This document shows, piece after piece, positions 15,646-23,482 of a stretch of DNA of 36,746 nt. Every line of letters begins with the position of its first letter. Position 1 is the stretch's first letter. Position numbers and translations under genes: made by a program. The notes beneath the pieces were generated by a model. That model was given only the letters and a program-made list of their open reading frames with translations. It did not search any database and had not been told where the DNA came from. The DNA is from Betaproteobacteria bacterium (GTDB taxonomy: Bacteria > Pseudomonadota > Gammaproteobacteria > Burkholderiales > SG8-39), in assembly GCA_025358705.1 (NCBI GenBank), contig JANYII010000016.1, positions 1 through 36,746 on the forward strand, read 5' to 3'.

Positions 15646-16092
15646 CTATCCGGGAATTTCCGGCTCGACGAGCTTCGCCAGCGCCACCAGGGATTCCTGC
15701 CAGCCGAGGTAGCACATCTCGACGGGAATCACCTCGGGAATGCCTGCCTGCACGATGTTCAGGTCGGTGCCGCAGGAGACCGCATTCAGGGTCACGGTGA
15801 CCTGGATGACGCCCGGAAGGTTCGGGTCGTCGAACTTGTCCGTGTAGCGGATCAAGGCATCGGGAACCAGCTCCAGATATTCGCCGCCGAAGGAATGGCC
15901 GTTCCCCGAGCCGAAGTTCGTGAACGTCATCCTGAACGTACCGCCGACCTTCGCTTCCAGGTGATGGACCGTGCAGGTGAAGCCGTTGGGGGGAATCCAC
16001 TTGGCCATCGCCTCGGCATTGAGGAATGCGCGATAGACCCGCGAGGGCGGAGCGCGCAGTACGCGGTGGAGACGAACAGTGTTGCCTGCCAT
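15646..16092 (-). CDS. SRPBCC family protein (AHSA1-like)
   Basis: 148 aa with an AAAGGAT ribosome-binding site. N-terminal VRLHRVLRAPPSRVYRAFLNAEAMAKWIPPNGFTCTVHHLEAKVGG and C-terminal EMCYLGWQESLVALAKLVEPEIPG are the beta-1/helix and long C-terminal helix of an AHSA1/SRPBCC fold. A soluble helix-grip ligand-binding protein of unknown ligand. Sixth gene (counting the frameshifted DUF1428 gene) of the ArsR-headed operon. Confidence 0.88.
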   Translation of the reverse strand: MAGNTVRLHRVLRAPPSRVYRAFLNAEAMAKWIPPNGFTCTVHHLEAKVGGTFRMTFTNFGSGNGHSFGGEYLELVPDALIRYTDKFDDPNLPGVIQVTVTLNAVSCGTDLNIVQAGIPEVIPVEMCYLGWQESLVALAKLVEPEIPG

Positions 16093-16098
16093 GATCTT

Positions 16099-16590
16099 CT
16101 ATCCTTTCGCAAGATAAGCGGTGAGATTTTCCATGGTGCCGGTCCAGCCCCCCTTCATGCTGTCGCGACCCTTGTCGAAGGTGCCGACCTCCAGCTCGGT
16201 CGAGCCGTCGACCGGGACCCACTCGATTGTGAGTTCGGTCCGGTTGCCCAAATCCTTGAAGCTCACCGTGGTGAGCATCTCGCGCGGCCAGGCGGGGTTC
16301 ATCGGGTGCGTGGTCAGGCCGCCGTCCTTGTCCGAGAATGAATTGATCCAGACCATGCGCTCTGGCTTGACGACCTCCCGGTAGACGAACCGGCCCCATA
16401 TTTCCTGGCCGTCCGGCGTGCGCATGCCGTAGTGGTAGGTGCCGCCAGGACGGAGGTCCATCTTCGCGGCGATCACCGTGAATCCCTTTGGGCTGAACCA
16501 CTGCTTCAGGCGCTCGACCTCGGTCCAGGCCAGCCAGACGCGCTCGCGCGGCGCGTCGAAGACGCGCGATATGACGAAGGGCGCGGTCAC
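16099..16590 (-). CDS. SRPBCC family protein (AHSA1-like)
   Basis: 163 aa, GTG start that overlaps the stop of the DUF1428 gene (GTGA). FVISRVFDAPRERVWLAWTEVERLKQWFSPKGFTV, DLRPGGTYHYGMRTPDGQEIWGRFVYREV and the final GWTGTMENLTAYLAKG are diagnostic of the AHSA1 group. It is related to the neighbouring SRPBCC gene at 16950, so duplication within the operon is likely. Ligand unknown. Confidence 0.9.
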   Translation of the reverse strand: MTAPFVISRVFDAPRERVWLAWTEVERLKQWFSPKGFTVIAAKMDLRPGGTYHYGMRTPDGQEIWGRFVYREVVKPERMVWINSFSDKDGGLTTHPMNPAWPREMLTTVSFKDLGNRTELTIEWVPVDGSTELEVGTFDKGRDSMKGGWTGTMENLTAYLAKG

Positions 16591-16945
16591 AGGCTCACCA
16601 CCATCTTGAAGCCGCCGAAAATCATGCGCTTGGCGTCAAAGGGCATCTTCTTCGGATCCATCATCGAGGCGAGACGCTTGTCCTTCATCACCTTGCCCAT
16701 GACGCGGTCGCGGTCCTTGCGCGACTTGTAGACGATCCACGAGAACCACACCACCTCGCTGCCTTTCAGCTTGACGCTGCGCGGGAACGAGGTGCGCTTG
16801 CCCCACGACACGTCGTCGGCGATGCACTCGTGGTACTCGAGCGCGCCGTGGTCCTTCCAGACCTTGCAGGCCTTGCGCGCCATCGCCACGTAGGCAGCGT
16901 GTTTTTCTTCGGCACCGGAACCACAAATCCATCGACGTAACTCAT
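16587..16945 (-). pseudogene. DUF1428 protein with a frameshift in an A5 run
   Basis: ATG 16945 (AAGGAG 9 bp upstream) begins MSYVDGFVVPVPKK, the proper DUF1428 N-terminus, but the frame is lost at a run of five A on the minus strand (16902-16906). Shifting by one base restores HAAYVAMARKACKVWKDHGALEYHECIADDV and the rest of the domain to 16587, which the ORF track shows as a 100-aa ORF. Adding one A would give an intact protein of about 119 aa, the normal family length. Either a real recent mutation or a homopolymer sequencing error. Function of DUF1428 is unknown (a dimeric ferredoxin-like fold). Confidence 0.82.
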
Positions 16946-16949
16946 GTTT

Positions 16950-17411
16950 TCAATCTCCTTTGAGGAATGTTTCGAGCTTGCCGAAGGTCACGGTCCAGCC
17001 TTGCCGATGACCATCGCGCGCCGCCTCGTCGAAGAACTGCTCGTGGCGGAACTCCATGTCGGTCCCCTTGCCTTCCGGGCGCAGCAGGATGGTGATCTGC
17101 GAAACGCGGTCGGGCGTGGTTCTCGGCCAGCACCAGCTGAAGACGAGCTTGCGGTGCGGCTGCACTTCCTTGTAGACGCCGGCCGCCTCGTGTTCGTTCC
17201 CGTCCGGTCCGCCGAACACCAGGCGAAAGCGCCCGCCGGGCCGCAGGTCGATGTCTGCGACCGACACCGGCTGCTGCTCGCCTGCCGGGCCGAACCACTG
17301 CCTCAGCGCTTGCGGCTCAGTCCACGCCCGCCAGACCTTTTCCGGCGCGACGGGGAACTTCCGGTGGAGGGTGAGCGCGGGTTTGTTGGTTTGAATGCTG
17401 GCTTGTTCCAT
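16950..17411 (-). CDS. SRPBCC family protein (AHSA1-like)
   Basis: 153 aa from ATG 17411 (MEQASIQTNK), which has AGAGGAG upstream; the longer track ORF runs into arsR. ALTLHRKFPVAPEKVWRAWTEPQALRQWFGP, DIDLRPGGRFRLVFGGPDGNEHEAAGVYKEV and the final GHRQGWTVTFGKLETFLKG are classical AHSA1. First structural gene after the ArsR regulator; ArsR-AHSA1 pairs are widespread, the ligand being unknown. The arsR reading frame overlaps its first 109 bases. Confidence 0.9.
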   Translation of the reverse strand: MEQASIQTNKPALTLHRKFPVAPEKVWRAWTEPQALRQWFGPAGEQQPVSVADIDLRPGGRFRLVFGGPDGNEHEAAGVYKEVQPHRKLVFSWCWPRTTPDRVSQITILLRPEGKGTDMEFRHEQFFDEAARDGHRQGWTVTFGKLETFLKGD

Positions 17412-17749
17412 GTCTGCAACTCCTCTTGCTGGTAAAGGTAGCGAGCGAGCGAATCGAGCTTGTCGCTCCAGAATTTTTCGTAGCGCGACATCCACGCGGA
17501 AGCGTTCTTCATCGGCGCAGCGGAGAGTTCGCAGCTCACCACCCGCCCTTCCTTCTCGCGCGCGATCAGGCCAGCGTCCTCGAGCACGCGCAGGTGCTTC
17601 ATGAAGCCCGGCAGCGACATGCCCGAGGGTGCCGCCAGTTCGCTCACTCCGAGACTGCCGCCGCTGAGCGACTCCAGCACGGCGCGGCGCGTGGGATCGG
17701 CAAGCGCGGAGAACACGCGGTCCAGGACAGGGTCTTCATACTTAACCAT
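17303..17749 (-). CDS. ArsR-family winged-helix regulator with long C-terminal overlap
   Basis: 148 aa. Winged helix: VFSALADPTRRAVLESLSGGSLGVSELAAPSGMSLPGFMKHLRVLEDAGLIAREKEGRVVSCEL, then MKNASAWMSRYEKFWSDKLDSLARYL. This matches the subgroup that regulates AHSA1/SRPBCC genes and lacks the metal-site Cys of ArsR proper, so metal sensing is not expected. Relatives end near residue 110; here the frame continues about 40 residues as a Ser/Arg/Pro-rich tail overlapping the next gene by 109 bases, perhaps after loss of a stop. It probably represses its own operon; AACC-ATAC-GGTT over the start could be the site. Confidence 0.88.
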   Translation of the reverse strand: MVKYEDPVLDRVFSALADPTRRAVLESLSGGSLGVSELAAPSGMSLPGFMKHLRVLEDAGLIAREKEGRVVSCELSAAPMKNASAWMSRYEKFWSDKLDSLARYLYQQEELQTWNKPAFKPTNPRSPSTGSSPSRRKRSGGRGLSRKR

Positions 17750-17803
17750 ACGGTTTAGTATTAATCAGCCTGGTTTGCGTGTCAAGCACCCTAGAATGTC
17801 CGC

Positions 17804-18796
17804 GTGAACTCAAAGCCTTACGAAAACCTGACCCCGGACGCGGTTCTGGACGCGCTGGAAAGCGTGGGCCTGCGCGGCGACGGGCGCATGCTGGCGCTGA
17901 ACAGCTACGAGAACCGCGTCTACCAGGTCAGCCTGGAAGACGATTCCTACGTGGTGGCCAAGTTCTACCGCCCGCACCGCTGGAGCGAAGACCAACTCCT
18001 GGAAGAGCACGCGTTCGCGCATGAACTGGTGGAGCGTGAAATTCCCGTCGTCGCCCCCTTCGCGCTCGATGGCAAGACGCTCAACACCTTCAACGACATC
18101 CGCTTCGCGGTGTTCCCGCGCCGCGGCGGCCGCCCGCCCGAACTGGAAAATGAAAATGTGCTGGAGTGGATCGGCCGCTTCCTCGGCCGCATCCATGCCG
18201 TCGGCGCGGTACGGCCATTCAATGCGCGGCCCGTGCTGAACGTCGAGACCTTCGGCACCGAACCGCGCGACTGGCTGCTCGCTTCCGGAATGATCCCGGC
18301 GGACCTGAAGGACACCTGGGTGACGACCGTGGACCTCGCGTTGCGGGCAACCGCGCACCACTTCCAGATCAGGGAAACGCGCGCGATCCGCCTGCATGGC
18401 GATTGTCATGCGGGCAACATCCTGTGGACCGAGGGTGGCAACACGACCCTCGGCGGTCCGCACTTCGTCGACCTGGACGACGCGCGCATGGGGCCTGCGG
18501 TGCAGGACCTGTGGATGCTACTGGCCGGCGACCGGCCGACCGCTACCCGGCAGTTGCGCGCCATGCTGGAAGGCTACGAACAGTTTCACGCCTTCGACCG
18601 GGAACAACTGGGGCTGATCGAGCCGCTCAGGACGCTGCGCCTGGTCCACTACTCCGCGTGGCTCGCGCGCCGCTGGGACGATCCGGCGTTTCCGGCCGCG
18701 TTCCCGTGGTTCGGCACCCACCGCTACTGGCAGGATCGCATCCTGGAACTGCGGGAGCAGACCTCCAACATGGACGAAGCGCCGCTGGACGTATAG
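17804..18796 (+). CDS. srkA: Stress response kinase A (SrkA/YihE family)
   Basis: 330 aa, GTG start at 17804 (an ATG at 17794 is out of frame and stops at once). Aminoglycoside-phosphotransferase/choline-kinase-like fold: NRVYQV glycine-poor loop, VAKFYRPHRW with ATP lysine K53, RLHGDCHAGNILW with catalytic D200 and N205, and FVDLDDARMGPAVQDLWML with the metal aspartate. YihE is a cytoplasmic Ser/Thr protein kinase that helps cells survive stress. It diverges from the ArsR operon across 54 bp. Monocistronic or read through into the next gene 39 bp downstream. Confidence 0.92.
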   Translation: MNSKPYENLTPDAVLDALESVGLRGDGRMLALNSYENRVYQVSLEDDSYVVAKFYRPHRWSEDQLLEEHAFAHELVEREIPVVAPFALDGKTLNTFNDIRFAVFPRRGGRPPELENENVLEWIGRFLGRIHAVGAVRPFNARPVLNVETFGTEPRDWLLASGMIPADLKDTWVTTVDLALRATAHHFQIRETRAIRLHGDCHAGNILWTEGGNTTLGGPHFVDLDDARMGPAVQDLWMLLAGDRPTATRQLRAMLEGYEQFHAFDREQLGLIEPLRTLRLVHYSAWLARRWDDPAFPAAFPWFGTHRYWQDRILELREQTSNMDEAPLDV

Positions 18797-18835
18797 ATTC
18801 ACGCCTTTTTCGCGCACCACCAACCCCTAACGCAC

Positions 18836-20902
18836 ATGGTCCTATTCGCCGCCACCGTATTCACCAGCGCGTTCCTGCTGTTCCTGGTGCAGCCCATCAT
18901 CGCCAAGCAGATCCTGCCCTGGTTCGGCGGCAACGCCTCGGTGTGGACCGTGTGCATGGTGTTCTTCCAACTGGTGCTGCTCGGCGGCTACGCCTACGCC
19001 GACGCCGTCGTGCGCAAGCTCGCGCCGCGCAACCAGGCGATCCTGCACACGGTGCTGATCGCCGCGAGCCTGGCCTTTCTGCCGATCCTCGCCTCCGAGA
19101 GCTGGAAGCCGGCGCCGGACACGGAACCGACCGCGCGCATCCTGCTGCTGCTTGTCACGACCATCGGCCTGCCTTACTTCCTGCTCTCGACCACCGGCCC
19201 CCTGGTGCAGGCCTGGTTCGCGCGCAGTTTTCCGAGCGGCACGGTCTACCGCCTGTTCGCTCTCTCCAACCTGGCCTCGCTCGTCGCGCTGATCGCCTAC
19301 CCGCCGCTGGTCGAGCCGGCGATCACGCTGCAGGCCCAGTCCTACGCCTGGAGCGCGATCTACGTCCTGTTCGCCGTGCTGTGCGCCGCATCCGCTTGGA
19401 TGGCGGCGGCGAAGCCGAATGTGGCCCCAGCTGCTGCTGCAGAAGCTGGTACTGAAAATACCGCTCCAAAAACTTCCGACTACCTACTCTGGCTGACGCT
19501 GTCGGCGCTCGGCTCGCTGATGCTGCTGGCCGTCACCAGCCACATCACGCAGAACGTCGCTTCCGTTCCCTTCGTCTGGATCCTGCCGCTGGTGCTCTAC
19601 CTGCTGTCTTTCATCCTTGTCTTCGACGTCGGCGGCGGCCGGAGCAAGAGCGGCTGGTACGCGCGCATCTGGGGCCTGCCGCTGCTGTTCGGGCTGCTCG
19701 CGGCGATGGCCTGGTACCTGTCGCAGAACCTGGGCGTGATGAAGATACGCTGGCTGATCGCGCTCTACTGCGCCGGCTTGTTCGTGGCCTGCATGTTCTG
19801 CCACGGCGAACTCGCGGCAATGCGCCCGTCGCCAAGGTACCTCACGCGCTTCTACCTGATGATCTCCATCGGCGGCGCCGCGGGCGGCCTGTTCGTCGGG
19901 CTGGTCGCGCCGCGCATCTTCAATATCCACGTCGAATTGCCGCTGTCCATGATCCTGTGCGGCGCGCTCGCGGCGCTGCTCGCCTGGCCCACGGCGCAGA
20001 CCGGGTGGGGAATTTCTTCAAGGAAGAAAATTCTTTTCGCGGCGCCCGTGGCAGCGCTTGCCGTCACTGCGTTCGTGGCATGGAACACCTGGGAATACGT
20101 CGACTACATCCGCACCAACGCCGTGGTGATGACGCGCAATTTCTACGGCACCTTGCGCGTCAAGGAGTACGAGCGCAGCAGCGACGGGCTTGCCTCGCGC
20201 GCGCTGGTGCACGGCGTCATCAACCACGGCTGGCAGTACGTCGATCCTGCCAAGAGACGGGAGCCCATCAGCTATTTCGGTCCCGGTGCCGGCATTGCCA
20301 AGGCGCTCGACTTCTACAGCGGCCGGCCGCGGCGCGTGGGCATCATCGGCCTGGGCGTGGGCTCGTTCACCGCCTGGGGCAAGGCCGGCGATGCGTTCCG
20401 CATCTACGAGCTCGACCCCGACGTCGTCAGGATCGCGCGCGAGCAGTTCTGGTACCTGTCGGAATCACCCTCGAAGATCGACGTCGTCGTTGGCGACGGG
20501 CGGCTGAACATGGAGCGCGACCCGCCGCAGAACTTCGACCTGATCTCGATCGACGCCTTCTCCAGCGGCTCGATCCCGATCCACCTGCTGACGCGCGAGG
20601 CGCTGCGGGCCTACCGGCGCCACCTCGCGCCCGGCGGCGTCATCGTCTACAACGTCACCAACCGCTTCGTGAACCTCGCGCCGCAGCTAAAGCTCGTCGC
20701 CGAGGCCGAGGGCATGAAGGCCATCCTCATGAACGACGATCCATCGGACGAGAAATATTCCGGCACCGCCTACGTCCTGGTGACCGACAACGACAAGCTG
20801 ATTGCCGACGAGCGCTTCGCGGATGCAGACGACATAGATCCAATCCCGGGCCTCACCGCCTGGACCGACAGCTTCAACAACCTCTTCAAGGTAGTCCGCT
20901 AG
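18836..20902 (+). CDS. Fused membrane / spermidine-synthase-like protein
   Basis: 688 aa. The first about 430 residues are hydrophobic with roughly 11-12 helices (ATVFTSAFLLFLVQPIIAKQILPWFGG at the start, typical of the family). Residues about 500-680 form a soluble Rossmann domain like spermidine synthase: RVGIIGLGVGSFTAWGKAGDAFRIYELDP, VVVGDGRLNMERDPPQNFDLISIDAFSSGSIPIHLLT. Activity is not established; true polyamine synthesis is unlikely to need a membrane domain, and the usual product is described only as fused MFS/spermidine synthase. No Shine-Dalgarno is visible before the ATG. The stop TAG is inside a long hairpin. Confidence 0.85.
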   Translation: MVLFAATVFTSAFLLFLVQPIIAKQILPWFGGNASVWTVCMVFFQLVLLGGYAYADAVVRKLAPRNQAILHTVLIAASLAFLPILASESWKPAPDTEPTARILLLLVTTIGLPYFLLSTTGPLVQAWFARSFPSGTVYRLFALSNLASLVALIAYPPLVEPAITLQAQSYAWSAIYVLFAVLCAASAWMAAAKPNVAPAAAAEAGTENTAPKTSDYLLWLTLSALGSLMLLAVTSHITQNVASVPFVWILPLVLYLLSFILVFDVGGGRSKSGWYARIWGLPLLFGLLAAMAWYLSQNLGVMKIRWLIALYCAGLFVACMFCHGELAAMRPSPRYLTRFYLMISIGGAAGGLFVGLVAPRIFNIHVELPLSMILCGALAALLAWPTAQTGWGISSRKKILFAAPVAALAVTAFVAWNTWEYVDYIRTNAVVMTRNFYGTLRVKEYERSSDGLASRALVHGVINHGWQYVDPAKRREPISYFGPGAGIAKALDFYSGRPRRVGIIGLGVGSFTAWGKAGDAFRIYELDPDVVRIAREQFWYLSESPSKIDVVVGDGRLNMERDPPQNFDLISIDAFSSGSIPIHLLTREALRAYRRHLAPGGVIVYNVTNRFVNLAPQLKLVAEAEGMKAILMNDDPSDEKYSGTAYVLVTDNDKLIADERFADADDIDPIPGLTAWTDSFNNLFKVVR

Positions 20903-20973
20903 GAAATCAGGGTCAGACTACGATTTCCCAGAGGGAAATCGTAGTCTGACCCTGATTTCCTCTGATTTCCTAG
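20899..20973. repeat. Perfect 29-bp palindromic hairpin between convergent genes (REP-like, bidirectional terminator)
   Basis: Arm 20901-20929 and arm 20933-20961 are exact reverse complements with a 3-nt loop (AGA). A second copy of the outer 10 bases (CTGATTTCCT) follows directly at 20962-20971, so CTAGGAAATCAG (20899-20910) can pair with either copy. The stop codons of both convergent genes lie in the element. The core GGTCAGACTACGATTT resembles the REP-like palindromes I associate with RAYT transposases in proteobacteria; no RAYT gene is in the window. There is no T-run as in a classic terminator. Confidence 0.85.
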
Positions 20974-21608
20974 ATGTCGTCGAGGGAAGCGTCGAGATGC
21001 GCGATGTCGGCCCAGGTGCGCACCCGCCACCCCGCGGCCGACAATTCCACGCGGTTCAGGCCGGCATTCGGTATGCCGAACTCGCGCTCGGCGCTGATCG
21101 ATAGCCCGGTGATATGCCGGTAGAGCATGTCGAGCACGCCGCCGTGCGTGAAGACGAGCACGCTCTTGCCTTTGTTTTCATCCGCGATGCGGGAAACAAT
21201 GGCAATGCTGCGCGCAAAGAAATCCTTCAAAGCCTCGCCGGTGCGGAACGCGTACTCCGGATCGCGCGCCTCGAAACGGGCGAAATCCTCCGGGAATCGG
21301 ACCTTCACCTCGACGTAGGTCAGCTTTTCGAAGATGCCGTAGTGCCTTTCACGCAGGTCTTTTTCCTCAATGATGCTCATTGAAAGATTCGTCGCGGTCT
21401 GCTGCGCCGTCTGCCGCGCGCGCGACAGGTCGCTCGAGTAGATCGCGTCGAATTTTTCCTTCGACAGAACCTTCGAGGCCGCCAGGGCCTGCGCCTGCCC
21501 GATGGCGTTCAGCGGCACGTCGAGTTGCCCCTGCACGCGATGCTCCGCATTCCAGGCGGTCTCGCCGTGCCGCACGATACAGAGCCGCGTATTCATGTCT
21601 TCGCTCAT
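20970..21608 (-). CDS. Histidine phosphatase family protein
   Basis: 212 aa from ATG 21608 (a second ATG at 21596 is possible). LCIVRHGETAWNAEHRVQGQLDVPLNAIGQAQA carries the phosphorylated His14 of the RHGE motif; DAIYSSDLSRARQTAQ, LRERHYGIFEKLTYVEV and VFTHGGVLDMLYRHI supply the remaining active-site Arg, Glu and His. Relatives include GpmB-like and alpha-ribazole phosphatases; substrate not readable. Start overlaps the stop of the EamA gene (ATGA), so it is last in that operon. Its stop lies in the hairpin element. Confidence 0.9.
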   Translation of the reverse strand: MSEDMNTRLCIVRHGETAWNAEHRVQGQLDVPLNAIGQAQALAASKVLSKEKFDAIYSSDLSRARQTAQQTATNLSMSIIEEKDLRERHYGIFEKLTYVEVKVRFPEDFARFEARDPEYAFRTGEALKDFFARSIAIVSRIADENKGKSVLVFTHGGVLDMLYRHITGLSISAEREFGIPNAGLNRVELSAAGWRVRTWADIAHLDASLDDI

Positions 21609-22501
21609 CGCTTGCCCGCCCCCATCCACGCGATCGAGCCGACGACGATGAACGCACCCAGGATCTGGAGCGGCGCCACGGCCTGGTCGAGGACGATCCA
21701 CGCAAGCCCCAGCACCGCGATCGGCTCGAAGTTGAGCACCGCGGCGTTATTGACCGCGCCCAACTTTGGCAGCAGCACGAAGGTCGAGGTGATCGCGGTG
21801 CCGTAGAACACGGTCAGCAGCGCGAGCGCGATCCAGCCGGTGCTGTCCGCGGGAAGCGCAAAACTGTGCGTCAGCGAGCCCCCGGCGAGCGTCACCACCG
21901 CCACCACGCTCATGAAGAGGAAGCTGCGCAGCCGCCCGTCCATGCTTCCCAGCCAGCGGGTGATGAGATACAGCGCCGTGGCGAACGAAATCGAGGCGCC
22001 GAGCGCCCACATCACGCCGGCGCCGACTTCCGCCCAGCGGCCCGCGATGTCGCCACTTTTGCCGTAGACGTCGAGCGCGAGCGCGAGGCCGACCAGCGCC
22101 ACCGGCATGGCGAGCAGCACGCGCCGCGAAGGCCGCTCGCCGCCGCCGATCCACGAGATCAGCGACAGCAGCATCGGAAAGGTCTGGAACGCGAGCAGCG
22201 CCAGCGCCACCGGGATCAGCGCCACCGCCGAGTACAGGCAGTAACTCTGCACCGAGATCAGCAAACCGATGAAGACCGATTGGGCAAACGTTTTTTGCCC
22301 AATTTTCAAGGACGTCCTGGAAAAAAGCAGCAGCAGCAACACGATCAGCGCCGTGCCGGTGGAGCGGAAGGCGACCGCGGTGGTGACGTTGGTACCGTGG
22401 TCGAAGGCGATGCGCGCGGCGACGTGGTTGCTGCCGAACACGGCCGCGATCGCAAGCAGCAACGCGATCCCGACCCAGCGGGGAATGGCGTGCCCGGACA
22501 A
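21605..22501 (-). CDS. EamA/DMT-family transporter
   Basis: 298 aa from TTG 22501, 2 bp after the dehydrogenase stop; the track ORF that reaches 23215 is a shadow of that upstream gene. Ten hydrophobic helices in two EamA repeats: first WVGIALLLAIAAVFGSNHVAARIAF, second AEVGAGVMWALGASISFATALYLITRW, with the repeat-end signature NFEPIAVLGLAWIVLDQAVAPLQILGAFIVVGSI. DMT carriers move metabolites across the inner membrane, often as exporters. In this operon the substrate may be the hydroxy acid handled by the dehydrogenase or the ligand of the Bug receptor (inference). Start codon is uncertain. Confidence 0.85.
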   Translation of the reverse strand: MSGHAIPRWVGIALLLAIAAVFGSNHVAARIAFDHGTNVTTAVAFRSTGTALIVLLLLLFSRTSLKIGQKTFAQSVFIGLLISVQSYCLYSAVALIPVALALLAFQTFPMLLSLISWIGGGERPSRRVLLAMPVALVGLALALDVYGKSGDIAGRWAEVGAGVMWALGASISFATALYLITRWLGSMDGRLRSFLFMSVVAVVTLAGGSLTHSFALPADSTGWIALALLTVFYGTAITSTFVLLPKLGAVNNAAVLNFEPIAVLGLAWIVLDQAVAPLQILGAFIVVGSIAWMGAGKR

Positions 22502-22503
22502 AG

Positions 22504-23481
22504 CTAGCTCAAGGACTCTGGATTCAGGATACGGATCGGTTTGCCGTCCAGCCAGGCCTCCACGTTCTCGACGCAATCGCCCCAGAAGGTGCGATAGACG
22601 TCCTCGCTCACGTAGCCCAGGTGCGGGCTGAGCGTGACGTTGTCCAGCTTGCGCAGCGGATGGTCCTTGGGCAGCGGCTCGGTGCCGTAGACATCGAGCG
22701 CGGCATGCGCGAGCTTGCCGCTTTGGAGCGCCGCCAGCATCGCGACTTCGTCGACGATCGGGCCGCGCGACGTATTGACGAGGATCGCGGTCGGCTTCAT
22801 CCGCGCGAGTTCGGCGGCGCCAACCAGCCCGCGGCTGCGATCCGAGAGCACCAGCTGGATGCTGACGAAGTCGGAGGTGCGGAAGAGCTCTTCCTTCGAG
22901 ACGTAGGCGGCGCCGGCGAGGGCCGCTTTCTCCGCGGTCAGGTTCTGGCTCCAGGCGACGACGTCCATGCCGAACGCCTTGGCGTAGCCCGCCACGCGGC
23001 TGCCCAGCTTGCCCAGCCCGACCAGGCCGAGGCGCCTGCCTTCCAGTACGATGCCGCCGGCAATGCCTTCGTGCCAGCGGCCCGCGCGCATGTTTCGCTC
23101 GCCGCGCGCGAAATCGCGTGCCGCCGCGAGCATCAGCAGGAAACAGAACTCCGCGGTCACGGCGGAAGTCGTCCCCGCGCGCGTGTTGCTGACCGGAACC
23201 TTGCGCGCACTGCACGCCGCGAGATCCAGGCTCGCCGAACGCAGCCCGGTGAGCGCCATGAATTTCAGCTTCGGCAGCTTCTCGATGAGTTCGCGCGGAA
23301 ACGGCGTGCGCTCGCGCATCAGCACCAGCACCTCGAACGGCGCCAGTTTCGCGGCTGCCTCATCGCGCGATGCGAACGCCTCGTGGAACACCTGCACTTC
23401 CACGCCGCGCTTGCGCAGCCGCTCCCAGTCCGCGGACTTGAGCGCGAGTTGCTGGTAATCGTCTAGGATCGCGAGCTTCAA
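22504..23481 (-). CDS. D-2-hydroxyacid dehydrogenase (NAD-dependent, SerA/GhrB-like)
   Basis: 325 aa from TTG 23481, which lies 1 bp after the Bug stop and gives the usual start KLAILDDYQQLAL. Rossmann domain LGLVGLGKLGSRVAGYAKAFGMDVVAWS; catalytic Arg in VLVNTSRGPIVDE (with adjacent LSDRSRGLV), Glu in DVYGTEPLPKDHPL and His in LSPHLGYVSEDVY. These enzymes interconvert 2-keto and D-2-hydroxy acids in the cytoplasm. The subgroup starting with AILDDYQ is common next to Bug receptors, so catabolism of an imported hydroxy acid is plausible. Confidence 0.9.
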   Translation of the reverse strand: MKLAILDDYQQLALKSADWERLRKRGVEVQVFHEAFASRDEAAAKLAPFEVLVLMRERTPFPRELIEKLPKLKFMALTGLRSASLDLAACSARKVPVSNTRAGTTSAVTAEFCFLLMLAAARDFARGERNMRAGRWHEGIAGGIVLEGRRLGLVGLGKLGSRVAGYAKAFGMDVVAWSQNLTAEKAALAGAAYVSKEELFRTSDFVSIQLVLSDRSRGLVGAAELARMKPTAILVNTSRGPIVDEVAMLAALQSGKLAHAALDVYGTEPLPKDHPLRKLDNVTLSPHLGYVSEDVYRTFWGDCVENVEAWLDGKPIRILNPESLS

Positions 23482-23482
23482 C

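Noticed and set aside
18836-20902. Polyamine biosynthesis gene
   Set aside because: The C-terminal domain is spermidine-synthase-like, but the long membrane domain and lack of polyamine genes nearby do not support a biosynthetic speE call.
22280-22302. Inverted repeat TTGGGCAAA/TTTGCCCAA followed by T-rich sequence, like a terminator
   Set aside because: Lies inside the EamA coding sequence, and the T-rich side is on the antisense strand; no transcript end is expected there.
21605-23215. 536-aa ORF as one fused protein
   Set aside because: The first about 240 codons are an out-of-frame reading of the hydroxyacid dehydrogenase; only the EamA part from 22501 is real.
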